DNA of 64,000 nucleotides from Lachnospiraceae bacterium (lineage in GTDB: Bacteria > Bacillota > Clostridia > Lachnospirales > Lachnospiraceae). The DNA lies in contig JAGAPO010000022.1 of assembly GCA_017623215.1 (NCBI GenBank), positions 1 to 64,000 of the forward strand, in the 5' to 3' direction. The notes under the pieces are model-generated. The model was given only the letters and a program-made list of their open reading frames with translations, had not been told where the DNA came from and made no database searches. Position 1 is the stretch's first letter. Each line of letters begins with the position of its first letter. Of the stretch, positions 37,445 to 46,395 are shown piece after piece. Both the position numbers and the translations under genes were made by a program.

Positions 37445-38726
37445 AAATATGGATGTTAAGATTCTGTCGCTTGTCCTTGCGTTCCTTTTGTGGATTATCG
37501 TTATGAATGTCAGCGATCCGGTGGAGACAAAAGAATTCGAGGATATTCCGGTTAAGGTGATTAACGAGGAAGCGATTGCAGATGCGGAGAAGGTGTATAC
37601 GATCGTGTCGGGAAGTACCGTGGATATTACGGTAAAAGGGCCGCAGTCCATTGTTCGGAGCCTGAGTGCATCCAATTTTACTGCAATTGCAGATCTGTCA
37701 AAGACCTCGGTTGTAGGCGCTGTGCTGATTGATGTCAAGGCGCCTTCGAAGTATGAGGATAAGCTGACGATTACAACCGGAAAGAGGAATGATGAAGTCT
37801 TAATTATTTCCATGGAAGATAAGAAGACGGACGACTTTCGTGTGAATGTCAGAACTGTGGATGAGCCGTCAACCAATTATTATGTAATGCCGGGCTCTGA
37901 AGCATCACCGAAGATGGTTTCGGTAACGGGAGCAGCCTCCAAGATTGACGATATCAAAGAAGTTGTCGCGGAGGTTTCGGTTCAGTGGAAGAGCGCTTCC
38001 TTTGTGAGGTCGGTGGAGCTGAAAGCCTACAACGCATACGGCTATGAGGTGGAAGGGGTTGAGTTCGATACCGAACAGGTGGAAGTAGCGGTTAATATTG
38101 TGCCGACCAAGGAGATTGAAGTTAAGGTAGTACCGGAAGGAAATGCGGCATACGGCTATGCGGTAGCGGAGATCAAGAATGATCCGGAGGTTATTACAAT
38201 TGCCGGAGAACAGTCTGCCATTGATGAGTACTCCGTATTCCGGCCGGTGTTCAATATATCGGGACAAAGCGGAGATTCGGAGAACCATATTATGGAAGGG
38301 GAGATCGATCTGGAGGCGGATTTCGGAGATGAACTCGCCGATAAGGGAATTGTATTCGTAGATACGAATACTAAGGTGTCAGTCAGGGTTACGTTCCAAA
38401 AGGAAGCCAGACAGAGACTTTGGCTGACCGCCGGCGATATTGAGATTCGGAATGTTCCCGAGAACCTGGAAGCAACCATTGATCTGGAAGGCAGCTATAC
38501 CAAGCTTATCGAAGTGATAGGTTATTCCGGTGCGGGCAGTCTGACCGTTGCTGATATAAAGCCCTATATTGATTTATCCGGAGGGGAATATGAACCGGGG
38601 ATTACATATCAGGAAGAGGTTTACATTGATTCGCCAATCAGCAGTATTACATTAAATGGTTCCTGTGTGGTATCAGTTACATTTTCAGAAAAGATAGAGA
38701 TGAGAGAGAACGGATCAGAAGGGTAG
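37425..38726 (+). CDS. cdaR: CdaR, YbbR-domain regulator of CdaA
   Basis: A 433-residue protein with an N-terminal transmembrane anchor (about 12-28, ILSLVLAFLLWIIVMN) and an extracellular part made of four YbbR repeats (for example DIPVKVINEEAI, EVEVKVVPEGNAAY-like segments). YbbR proteins bind and regulate CdaA from outside the membrane. ATG 37425 starts 20 bases before the cdaA stop, so translation is coupled. HPr starts 12 bases downstream. Length and layout are normal. Confidence 0.92.
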   Translation: MKKELIKNMDVKILSLVLAFLLWIIVMNVSDPVETKEFEDIPVKVINEEAIADAEKVYTIVSGSTVDITVKGPQSIVRSLSASNFTAIADLSKTSVVGAVLIDVKAPSKYEDKLTITTGKRNDEVLIISMEDKKTDDFRVNVRTVDEPSTNYYVMPGSEASPKMVSVTGAASKIDDIKEVVAEVSVQWKSASFVRSVELKAYNAYGYEVEGVEFDTEQVEVAVNIVPTKEIEVKVVPEGNAAYGYAVAEIKNDPEVITIAGEQSAIDEYSVFRPVFNISGQSGDSENHIMEGEIDLEADFGDELADKGIVFVDTNTKVSVRVTFQKEARQRLWLTAGDIEIRNVPENLEATIDLEGSYTKLIEVIGYSGAGSLTVADIKPYIDLSGGEYEPGITYQEEVYIDSPISSITLNGSCVVSVTFSEKIEMRENGSEG

Positions 38727-38737
38727 AGGTTTGAGTT

Positions 38738-39001
38738 ATGGTAAAAGGGTGTGTCAGCATTACGAATGAATGTGGACTTCATCTGCGGCCTGCCGGGTTC
38801 TTATGCAAGCTTGCGATGGAATATAAGGCTTCGGTCAGCATGAGAAAGGCGAATGTAACCGTGAATGCGAAGAGCGTTCTTGGCGTATTGGGGGCCTGTG
38901 TCAAGTGCGGGGATGAAGTGGAATTCCTTTGCGATGGAGAAGACGAGGAAGAGGCGCTGCAGGCGATATTGGCTGCGGCACAGAATAAGTTTGGAGAATA
39001 G
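38738..39001 (+). CDS. ptsH: HPr phosphocarrier protein
   Basis: An 87-residue HPr with the phosphorylatable His15 in CGLHLRPAG and the regulatory Ser46 in NAKSVLGVLGA, both at the canonical positions, so it can serve PTS sugar uptake and, when phosphorylated on Ser46, catabolite repression through CcpA. The unusual feature is its site: directly after cdaR, away from ptsI, and before the teichoic acid cluster. An ATG follows AGGTTTGAGTT. It could be a second, specialised HPr if the main ptsHI operon exists elsewhere. Confidence 0.9.
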   Translation: MVKGCVSITNECGLHLRPAGFLCKLAMEYKASVSMRKANVTVNAKSVLGVLGACVKCGDEVEFLCDGEDEEEALQAILAAAQNKFGE

Positions 39002-39117
39002 CGTGAAAAGTACGCCGATGTATGGCAATGAGTGACTTAATTGGGGGGAGTCGTGGAAAGGATGGCTCCCCTTTTCTTCACATAACAGGAAGTTTCATTC
39101 GGAGATTGGAGATTGAG

Positions 39118-39897
39118 ATGCGCAGAGTATTTGAGAATTTTAAAAAGTATCGTTTCCTTTTGGTCGAACTGATCAAAAAGGATATCAAGCTGAAATACCG
39201 GAATTCCTATCTGGGACTTTTGTGGACGCTGCTGGAGCCGCTTTTGATGATGCTGGTATTGACGCTGGTGTTTTCCGGAAGTCTGGGAAGAGGGGACAGA
39301 CTGTACCCGATATATATACTGACGGGCCGACTGCTGTACACGTATTTTTCGACCACGACAAAGTCGGCGCTCAAGTCGATTCGCAGCAACAGCGGAATGA
39401 TTAAGAAGGTGTATGTTCCGAAATATATGTATCCGGTATCATCGGTTATTTCAGGGTATGTTATCTTTCTGTTATCGCTGATTGTACTGATTGCAGTGGG
39501 AGCGGTGCTGAAGGTAAAGCCTACGATCTATATTTTCCAGGCAATCGTGCCGCTGACGTTACTGTTCGTTATGACGCTTGGCGTCAGCCTGATTCTGGCG
39601 ACATTGGCGGTATTTTTCCGCGATTTGGAATATCTGTGGACCGTTGCACTGATGCTTATCATGTATGCTTCCGCAATCTTTTACCATGTGGAAGATCTGA
39701 ACAAGCCGCATATTGAGGCGGCACTGAAGCTGAATCCGCTGTACGCGCTGATTCTGAACTTCCGCAACAGTGTACTGTACGGAAAGCCGCTGGACATGGA
39801 GGCGGTTGTGATAGCCGCGGTATTCGGTCTGTTGTCTGTTATTGTAGGAGGGTATATGTTCTACAAGAATCAGGATAAGTTTATCCTGCATATTTAG
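39118..39897 (+). CDS. ABC-2 type permease for teichoic acid/polysaccharide export (TagG-like)
   Basis: A 259-residue permease with six membrane helices and the ABC-2 signature in the amphipathic N-terminal region (ELIKKDIKLKYRNSYLGLLW), typical of TagG/RfbA exporters. It pairs with the ATPase gene 20 bases downstream. An open frame starts 32 codons earlier (39022), but GGAGATT before ATG 39118 (MRRVFENFKKYRFLLVE) matches the family N-terminus. The pair would flip undecaprenyl-linked wall teichoic acid to the cell surface. Confidence 0.9.
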   Translation: MRRVFENFKKYRFLLVELIKKDIKLKYRNSYLGLLWTLLEPLLMMLVLTLVFSGSLGRGDRLYPIYILTGRLLYTYFSTTTKSALKSIRSNSGMIKKVYVPKYMYPVSSVISGYVIFLLSLIVLIAVGAVLKVKPTIYIFQAIVPLTLLFVMTLGVSLILATLAVFFRDLEYLWTVALMLIMYASAIFYHVEDLNKPHIEAALKLNPLYALILNFRNSVLYGKPLDMEAVVIAAVFGLLSVIVGGYMFYKNQDKFILHI

Positions 39898-39916
39898 CAA
39901 ATGGAGGAAGAGACTG

Positions 39917-40657
39917 TTGGACGAATTGGCTTTAAAAGTGGATCACGTGGGGATTCGCTTTAATTTAAGTGAACAAAAGGTGGATAACCTGAAGGAATAT
40001 GTCATCAAGCTGCTGAAGCGGGAGCTTCGGTATCACGAGTTCTGGGCGCTTCGGGATGTCAGCTTTGAAGTAAAAAAAGGCGACCGCGTTGGAATTCTTG
40101 GTCTGAACGGAGCGGGAAAGAGTACGCTTCTTAAGATTATCGCGGGTGTGCTGAAAGCAAGCGAGGGGTCTGTTACGACCTGGGGCAAGATTGTGCCGCT
40201 TTTGGAGCTCGGAGCGGGCTTTGATAAGCAGTATACGGGAGCGGAGAACATCTATCTGTACGGGGCGGTGCTCGGCTATCCGAAGTCCTTTATCAAAGAG
40301 CGTTTTGATGAGATTGTGGAATTCTCAGAGCTCGGCGATTTCATTAATGTGCCGTTAAAGAATTATTCGTCCGGTATGAAGGCAAGACTTGGTTTCTCGA
40401 TTGCAACGATTGTGGAGCCGGAGATACTGATTCTCGATGAGGTGCTTTCTGTCGGCGATGCCAAATTCCGCAAAAAGAGCGAGAAGCGCATCAAGTCCAT
40501 GTTCGACAAGGGCGTGACGGTGCTGTTCGTATCGCATTCCCTGCAGCAGGTACGCAGTCTGTGCAATCGTGCCATTGTACTTGAGAAGGGAAGACTGGTT
40601 GCGGACGGCGGGATTGATGAGGTAACGGAGTTCTACGAGAAAAAGATCGAGAGCTGA
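39917..40657 (+). CDS. ABC transporter ATPase for teichoic acid/polysaccharide export (TagH-like)
   Basis: A 246-residue ATPase. Walker A is GLNGAGKST, the signature is YSSGMKARLGF, Walker B is ILILDEVLSVGD with the H-loop in LFVSHS. The YHEFWALRDVSFEVKKGD start and the VGDAKF segment mark the polysaccharide-export (TagH/KpsT/RfbB) subgroup. It begins with TTG at 39917, with GGAGGA 9 bases upstream; no ATG is available in a better place. It is shorter than TagH because it lacks the C-terminal extension. Confidence 0.92.
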   Translation: MDELALKVDHVGIRFNLSEQKVDNLKEYVIKLLKRELRYHEFWALRDVSFEVKKGDRVGILGLNGAGKSTLLKIIAGVLKASEGSVTTWGKIVPLLELGAGFDKQYTGAENIYLYGAVLGYPKSFIKERFDEIVEFSELGDFINVPLKNYSSGMKARLGFSIATIVEPEILILDEVLSVGDAKFRKKSEKRIKSMFDKGVTVLFVSHSLQQVRSLCNRAIVLEKGRLVADGGIDEVTEFYEKKIES

Positions 40658-40697
40658 GGGATGATGCAGGAGCCGAACGATACGGGAGAGTCAGAAC

Positions 40698-41933
40698 ATG
40701 GGACAGGGAAAGATAAAGGCGATATCCGCGGCCAGATGGTTCATCAAGCGCGCCGTACTTGCCGTCTATCATATGCTTGCGGCGGTGCTGCCGGTGCGGC
40801 GGGATATCATTGTATTTGAGAGCAATCTGGGGCGGAACTATACCGGCAATCCCAGATATATATATGAAGAGATGGTGCAGCAGGGCCTGGATAAGCAATA
40901 TCGGATATACTACATTTTCGACCGTCCGGAAGAGATTGTTCTCCCAGGATCTGCGGTCAAATTGAAAAATTTCAGACTTCGGTTCTATTATGTGATGGCT
41001 GCGGCGGGTATCTGGATTTCCGATACCCGTTTGCCGAATTATATGAAGAAGCGGAAGGAGACCGTATATATCCAGACCTGGCACGGGACTCCGCTTAAGA
41101 AGCTGGCGCTCGATATGGAGGAGATCCATATGGAGAAGGAGAACAGTCTGCAGGCGTATAAGGAGGAGTTCCGAAAGAATACGGCGACCTGGGATTATCT
41201 GCTTGCCCAGAGTCCGTTCGCAGCTCAGACCTTTCGGAAAGCCTTTGATTTCAAGGGAACGATGCTTATGTGCGGATATCCCCGCAATGACAGGCTGTTT
41301 GCATGGAATAATGAGGAACGGATTCGGGAGCTGAAGGAAAAGCACGGAATCCCGCAGGGAAAAAAGGTGATGCTGTATGCGCCGACGTGGCGGGATGACG
41401 CGTTCTATGGGAACGGGCAGTACAAATTCGAGACGGAGCTAAATTTTGACGCGATGCAGGAGGCGTTTGGCGGAGAATGGGTCCTTCTTGTGAAATATCA
41501 CTATCTGGTAGAGGATAAGCTGGACTTCGGACCGTGGAAGGGCTTTGTGTATCCGTTCCGGAAGGAATGCGATATTGCGGAGCTGTATCTGACGGCGGAT
41601 ATTCTGATTACGGATTACTCGTCGGTTATGTTCGATTACAGCATTCTGCGCCGGCCGATGTTCTTTTATACGTATGATTTGGACTATTACCGCGGAATTC
41701 TGCGCGGATTTTACTTTGATTTTGAAGAGGAGGCGCCGGGACCGATTGTACAGACGACGGAGGCGCTGATTCAGGCGATTGCCTCTTACCAAGAAGAGGA
41801 ATGGAAGGAAAAGGCGGAGGCATTCCGTGAAAAATATAATACGGCAGACAACGGAACCGCGTCGGAACAGATAGTGGAGCTGGTAGCGTCCATTTGCTGC
41901 GGAAGAGGAAAGAGAGGGGGCAGGCCGGAATGA
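40698..41933 (+). CDS. CDP-glycerol glycerophosphotransferase family protein (TagB/TagF-like)
   Basis: A 411-residue GT-B enzyme that adds glycerol- (or ribitol-) phosphate units from CDP-glycerol to the teichoic acid chain. The catalytic motifs are the N-terminal WHGTPLKKL His and the C-terminal ITDYSSVMFDYSIL, the donor-binding signature of the family. A short N-terminal membrane-associated helix (AVYHMLAAVLPVRR) is typical. It starts 41 bases after the ABC ATPase and its stop overlaps the next gene's ATG, so the cluster is one transcript. Whether it acts as primase or polymerase cannot be read from the sequence. Confidence 0.9.
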   Translation: MGQGKIKAISAARWFIKRAVLAVYHMLAAVLPVRRDIIVFESNLGRNYTGNPRYIYEEMVQQGLDKQYRIYYIFDRPEEIVLPGSAVKLKNFRLRFYYVMAAAGIWISDTRLPNYMKKRKETVYIQTWHGTPLKKLALDMEEIHMEKENSLQAYKEEFRKNTATWDYLLAQSPFAAQTFRKAFDFKGTMLMCGYPRNDRLFAWNNEERIRELKEKHGIPQGKKVMLYAPTWRDDAFYGNGQYKFETELNFDAMQEAFGGEWVLLVKYHYLVEDKLDFGPWKGFVYPFRKECDIAELYLTADILITDYSSVMFDYSILRRPMFFYTYDLDYYRGILRGFYFDFEEEAPGPIVQTTEALIQAIASYQEEEWKEKAEAFREKYNTADNGTASEQIVELVASICCGRGKRGGRPE

Positions 41934-43138
41934 TAGAGGCGTTCAAGCGGGAAGCCAAGCGAAGAGTATTAAGCGGAATTCATGCGGTGCAGGCAAGAAC
42001 GGAGCGAAAGAGGGTCAATGATATCCTAAAGTTTTATGATCCAGCGGTTATTTCTAATCCGGAGCAGATTGAAAGGCAGGGGCAAATTGGGGCGGAAGGC
42101 GACGGTGCGCCCCTTACGATTTGGTTCATCATTACGCGGATGGTACGCTTCCACGGCGGGCAGACCTCCGTGCTGCGGCTGGGAACGGAGCTTGCAAAGC
42201 AGGGCTTTGCGGTTGGCTACGCGGTCTATAAGGCGCAGAGCAAGGAAGAGATGGAACTGTGCGCGAGGAGCAATCTGGCCGGATATCAGGGAAAGCTGTA
42301 TACCAGGCAGGAGCTGGCGGCGGGGAAGCCGGATATCGTGATTGCAACCTCGTGGGATACGGTGTCCTTTGCCAAGCGGCTGCCCGGGTATAAGATGTAT
42401 TTTGTGCAGGATTACGAGCCGTATTTTTATTCCTTCGGCGAGCTGTTCCTGCTTGCAAAGAAGACCTATGAGCAGGGACTTCATATGGTCAGCCTCGGAA
42501 AATGGAACCGGGATATGATTCTGCGGGAATGTAAGCCGGTCTCTCCTGTGGATGTGGTGGATTTCCCCTGTGAGAAGAAGGAATATCCGAGGATAGAGCG
42601 CAAGTTTGAAAGCTACCGGACGAAAAAGACGCTGATCTTCGCTGTGTATCTGAAATATTACGGGAAGCGGCTGCCCTGCATTATTCCGCATCTGCTTGAA
42701 GAGCTTGCGGAGGAATTCAAAAAGGATGGAGTTGTGCTGGATGTCCGGTATTACGGAGAGGCGAAGAACTTTACAAGTAAGGGAGGACGCAATCTTGGAA
42801 TGCTGAACAAGCAGGAACTCTATCAGCTTTACGCGGAGGCAGACTTTGGAATGGTGGCGTCCATGAGCAATATTTCCCTGGTGCCGTACGAGATGCTGGC
42901 GGCCGGACTTCCGGTTATTGAGTTCGAGGATGGAACCTTTACGGAATTTTTCCCGGAGGACTGTGCGATTCTGACGTCGTTATCCGGAAGGGAGCTGTAT
43001 CAGAGGCTGAAGGCCGCAATGGCGGATCCGGAAGGAATGAAGCGGCGCCAGGAGCGGGCAAAGGAGCAGCTTGACTTAGTCAGCTGGGAGAAGACAGGAG
43101 CGCAGTTCGCAGAGATTATAAGGGGGCGATGTCTGTGA
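41930..43138 (+). CDS. Glycosyltransferase, GT4-like, of the teichoic acid cluster
   Basis: A 402-residue GT-B glycosyltransferase. The N-domain has RFHGGQTSVLRLGTELAKQG, a glycine-rich acceptor loop, and the C-domain has ADFGMVASMSNISLVPYEMLAAGLPVIE, the EX7E-type donor motif with Pro-Tyr-Glu in place of the usual start. It resembles WsaF-type rhamnosyltransferases. ATG 41930 overlaps the previous stop (ATGA), and the next gene's ATG at 43129 lies inside it. It probably attaches a sugar to the linkage unit or decorates the chain; sugar and acceptor are unknown. Confidence 0.85.
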   Translation: MIEAFKREAKRRVLSGIHAVQARTERKRVNDILKFYDPAVISNPEQIERQGQIGAEGDGAPLTIWFIITRMVRFHGGQTSVLRLGTELAKQGFAVGYAVYKAQSKEEMELCARSNLAGYQGKLYTRQELAAGKPDIVIATSWDTVSFAKRLPGYKMYFVQDYEPYFYSFGELFLLAKKTYEQGLHMVSLGKWNRDMILRECKPVSPVDVVDFPCEKKEYPRIERKFESYRTKKTLIFAVYLKYYGKRLPCIIPHLLEELAEEFKKDGVVLDVRYYGEAKNFTSKGGRNLGMLNKQELYQLYAEADFGMVASMSNISLVPYEMLAAGLPVIEFEDGTFTEFFPEDCAILTSLSGRELYQRLKAAMADPEGMKRRQERAKEQLDLVSWEKTGAQFAEIIRGRCL

Positions 43139-44328
43139 GAGAATTCATAAAAAGGCTTGTGCCGGTACCTCTGATTCGTGCCTATCGCTGGTGCCGGGAG
43201 CGATGCGTCAAGTTCTTGTGCGTGCTGTATCGGATTTACCCGATTGATCCGAACCGGATTGTGATCTGCAATGTCTGGGGGTACGGAGATAATGCGAGAT
43301 ATATCACGGATGAGCTGATTCGGCAGGAGGTTCCGTATGAGATTATATTCATCACGAATCATCCGGGCGCCAGCGACGCGCCGAAGGGAGTGAAGGTGCT
43401 CAAAAGCAATACCTGTGCGGCAATACGTGCACTGGTGACTGCGAAGCTCTGGGTTGATAATAACCGCAAAGAGCCCTATATTCTGAAGAGAAAAGGGCAG
43501 TATTATATTCAGACCTGGCACGGAGGAATCTCGTTAAAGCGGATCGAGGGCGATTGCAGAGAAAAGCTTGGTGAGGCATATATCCGGAACGCTATGCGGG
43601 ATTCGGCAATGACGGATCTGTATGTGTCGAACAGCCGGTTCTGTACCAATATGTATCGCAGTGCATTCTGGTATCAGGGAGAGATCTTAGAGTGCGGAAG
43701 TCCCAGAAATGATTGTCTGCTGCGTCCGGATCCGGAGGCGATCCGGAGGATTCGGGAGCGCATCGGAATCAAAGAAGGCGTGCGCCTTGCAATTTATGCG
43801 CCGACTTATCGGGGAGCCGGCTGTAAGGGAAAAGAAGCGGCGAAGGTCTATGGACTTGATACAGCCGGACTGCGTCATGCGCTGTCGGACCGATTTGGCG
43901 GGGACTGGGTGGTTCTTGTAAGACTTCACCCTCTTGCGGCGGAGGACAGCCGATATATTCCGTTCGGACCGTCCGTTGTGGATGCAAGCCATTACCGGGA
44001 CATGTATGAACTGCTGCAGGCAGGAGAGGTACTGATCACGGATTATTCCAACACGATGTTTGAATTCGCCTTAAGCGGGCATCCTGTGTTCCTTTATGCG
44101 AGAGATGTCAGAGACTATCAGGCAGAGAGAGGCTTCTATTTTGATTATTACACGCTTCCGTTTGCGTACGCGGCGGACAGTGAAGCGTTATGCGCGAACA
44201 TCAGAAGGTATGACGAAGCGGAATACCGGAAGACCACAAAGGAATTCTTCCGAACGATGGAGATCTACGAGGACGGATACGGTGCACAAAAGATTGTGGA
44301 ACGAATCCGGCTGGAGATGGCAAGATAG
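43129..44328 (+). CDS. Second CDP-glycerol glycerophosphotransferase family protein
   Basis: A 399-residue homologue of the enzyme at 40698, with the same two catalytic regions: IQTWHGGISLKRIE and VLITDYSNTMFEFALSG. Two such enzymes beside an exporter are typical of a wall teichoic acid locus in which one adds the priming glycerol-phosphate and the other extends the chain. The start overlaps the preceding gene by 10 bases. It is the last gene of the operon; the next gene is on the other strand. Confidence 0.88.
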   Translation: MSVREFIKRLVPVPLIRAYRWCRERCVKFLCVLYRIYPIDPNRIVICNVWGYGDNARYITDELIRQEVPYEIIFITNHPGASDAPKGVKVLKSNTCAAIRALVTAKLWVDNNRKEPYILKRKGQYYIQTWHGGISLKRIEGDCREKLGEAYIRNAMRDSAMTDLYVSNSRFCTNMYRSAFWYQGEILECGSPRNDCLLRPDPEAIRRIRERIGIKEGVRLAIYAPTYRGAGCKGKEAAKVYGLDTAGLRHALSDRFGGDWVVLVRLHPLAAEDSRYIPFGPSVVDASHYRDMYELLQAGEVLITDYSNTMFEFALSGHPVFLYARDVRDYQAERGFYFDYYTLPFAYAADSEALCANIRRYDEAEYRKTTKEFFRTMEIYEDGYGAQKIVERIRLEMAR

Positions 44329-44345
44329 CAGGAAAGCAGCATGAA

Positions 44346-44394
44346 AAACGCTCTCAGAACCAGCGGCGACAGCCACATGGTTCTGAGAGCGTTT
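44346..44394 (-). terminator. Terminator of htrA
   Basis: AAACGCTCTCAGAACC (44346-44361) pairs with GGTTCTGAGAGCGTTT (44379-44394). The minus strand continues with T residues, so it serves htrA. It may also stop the convergent teichoic acid operon. Confidence 0.85.
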
Positions 44395-44398
44395 GAAG

Positions 44399-46114
44399 TT
44401 AATCTGCAGAGCCGCCCTCCGATTCGGCCTGGCCATTCTGGCCGTCTTGGCTATTCTGGCCGTCTTGGCTATTCTGACCGTTTTGGCCATTCTGGCCGTC
44501 TTGGCCATTCTGACCGCTGCGGTCATTCTGTCGGCCCTGTCCGGGAGCTCCTCCCTGACCGTTCTTTGTGCCGTCCGCCTCGGGAGTCGGAGTAGGGGTA
44601 GGGGCTGCAGTGGGCTGCGGGTTGGCCGCAAGGACAACCTGGAATTCCATCTCGGTAAAGGAACCGTTCTGATAACGCTGCAGTGTTATCGTTACCTCCG
44701 TACCGATTCTGAGACTGTTCACCCGTTCCTTCAGCTGATCCATATCGGTTACGGTACTGCCGTTAACCTTGGTAATAATATCCTGAACAAGAATACCGGC
44801 GCGGGCTGCGGGACCGTCCTCGGTAACGCCGTATACCAGGACGCCGACCGGCCACTGATACAGTTCTGCCAGCTCCTCGGTTACGTTCTTAATGGTAATG
44901 CCAAGATAGCCCTTCTCTTCTTCCGAGAGCACCTCACGATTCATGAATTCATTCAGAATCGGGTAGGCGTTGGAGATCGGAATGGCAAATCCGATTCCCT
45001 CGACTTCGTTCGCGGCGTATTTCACGGAATTGATTCCGATTACCTCACCGCGGGTATTAATCAGAGCACCGCCGCTGTTGCCGGGATTAATTGCGGCATC
45101 TGTCTGCAGCAGTATCATGGTATTGCTGTCAACGGTTACCTCCCGATCCTTTGCGCTGACATATCCGACGGTGACGGACTGACCGTAGCCAAGCGCGTTG
45201 CCGATGGCGATTACCATCTCGCCGACCTTAACATCCTCGGAATCTCCGAGCGCAGCAATCTGAATAACTGTCCTGGTATCGGCGGAAAGGCTGTCCAAGG
45301 GAACCGATATAATGGCAAGATCCGCAACGGAATCACGGCCCTTGATTGTCGCAAGTCCCTCGGAACCGTCTACAAAGCCGACCGCAATCTTGGAAGCGTC
45401 TTCCACTACGTGATTATTCGTGGCAATTAAGAGCTCGGTATCATTCTGACCGACAATAATTCCGGAACCGCCTCCGCTCGATTCGTTATCGAACTGCTGA
45501 CCGAAAAAGGAATAGCTCTGTACAAAAGTGCTGGTAATCGTAACAACGGAAGGTTCTACCTGCTCTACGAGCTTGGAAACCAGATCCTCCTGCGTGCTTG
45601 TAACCTGTGCAAGAGGAGTTGATGCAAGCGTTGGAATCTCACGGGAAGGTTCCTGATTCGAGAGAACCGGCTTGGCATCCGGATTCAGCCGATAATAAAC
45701 GTGCTGGAAGCCAACGAAGGAGGCACCGGCAATCAGACCGAATGCAAGAGCACTCGCGGCAATCGATATAACCATGCGGAACCGCTTCTTCTTCGGCTTT
45801 GCGGCCGGTTCTTCCGGAATTGCCCCATTACTATAAGAATAATTCCTTGGATAGGGTACGGTATCGTTAGGAGAAGAGCTTTCATTCGCCGCCGCGCTTT
45901 CAACAAAAACAAAATTCGGCGTATTCGAATTCGACTCCGGCTCCGTTCCGGCCGGTTCCGGGCTTTCTGTATTCTGCGGCTGCTCGGAGGAAGCAGAGGA
46001 ATCCGCATTCGTATTCTCGTTATTTCTATTTTCTTTGGATATCTGCTCTGCCCAGAAGCTGTATCCCTGGGAAGGGGTCTGGTCAGACTCAGAAGAATTC
46101 CAATTATCAGACAT
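44399..46114 (-). CDS. htrA: HtrA/DegP-family S1C serine protease with Gln/Asn/Gly-rich tail
   Basis: A 571-residue membrane-anchored protease. A cytoplasmic, acidic, disordered N-terminus of about 120 residues precedes one transmembrane helix (about 120-140, ISIAASALAFGLIAGASFVGF). The trypsin-like domain has catalytic His in TNNHVVEDAS, Asp in ADLAIISV and Ser in NPGNSGGAL, followed by a PDZ domain (about 395-480). The last 60 residues are repeats of GQNGQD units encoded by tandem DNA repeats (44430-44530). It degrades or refolds damaged exported proteins and is usually induced by envelope stress. AAAGGAGATT precedes the ATG. Confidence 0.93.
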   Translation of the reverse strand: MSDNWNSSESDQTPSQGYSFWAEQISKENRNNENTNADSSASSEQPQNTESPEPAGTEPESNSNTPNFVFVESAAANESSSPNDTVPYPRNYSYSNGAIPEEPAAKPKKKRFRMVISIAASALAFGLIAGASFVGFQHVYYRLNPDAKPVLSNQEPSREIPTLASTPLAQVTSTQEDLVSKLVEQVEPSVVTITSTFVQSYSFFGQQFDNESSGGGSGIIVGQNDTELLIATNNHVVEDASKIAVGFVDGSEGLATIKGRDSVADLAIISVPLDSLSADTRTVIQIAALGDSEDVKVGEMVIAIGNALGYGQSVTVGYVSAKDREVTVDSNTMILLQTDAAINPGNSGGALINTRGEVIGINSVKYAANEVEGIGFAIPISNAYPILNEFMNREVLSEEEKGYLGITIKNVTEELAELYQWPVGVLVYGVTEDGPAARAGILVQDIITKVNGSTVTDMDQLKERVNSLRIGTEVTITLQRYQNGSFTEMEFQVVLAANPQPTAAPTPTPTPEADGTKNGQGGAPGQGRQNDRSGQNGQDGQNGQNGQNSQDGQNSQDGQNGQAESEGGSAD

Positions 46115-46238
46115 AAAATAATCTCCTTTCTGATTTCAATCTGGTTATAGTGTAGCAAGAGTTTATGTTTTTATTGTGAACAATCGTTAAAAAAAGCGTG
46201 TGTTTTAAAATGCTTACAAAATTTTAATAATTTAGATA

Positions 46239-46267
46239 TTGTGGAAACAGATCAAATCATGTATGAT
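46239..46267 (+). promoter_or_regulatory. Promoter of the sugar-phosphate transferase gene
   Basis: TTGTGG (46239-46244), 17 bases, TATGAT (46262-46267). The divergent gap 46115-46395 also holds the htrA promoter, which I could not fix. Confidence 0.65.
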
Positions 46268-46395
46268 AATAGGCAGTAAAGGCCTGCGGATAAAAGAAGC
46301 TTAGCAGGCGGGAGCAGCTATAACAATGACAGGCTGACGTTTCCGGAACGGAGAACGGGGAGGAACGGAGGCTTTTTTGGAGGAAGATAGAGTAT

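Noticed and set aside
44430-44530. CRISPR-like or intergenic repeat
   Set aside because: The repeats code for the HtrA tail and stay in its frame.
44393-45430. A 345-codon frame antisense to htrA
   Set aside because: It mirrors the catalytic domain of HtrA and its N-terminus is a shadow of the repeat tail.
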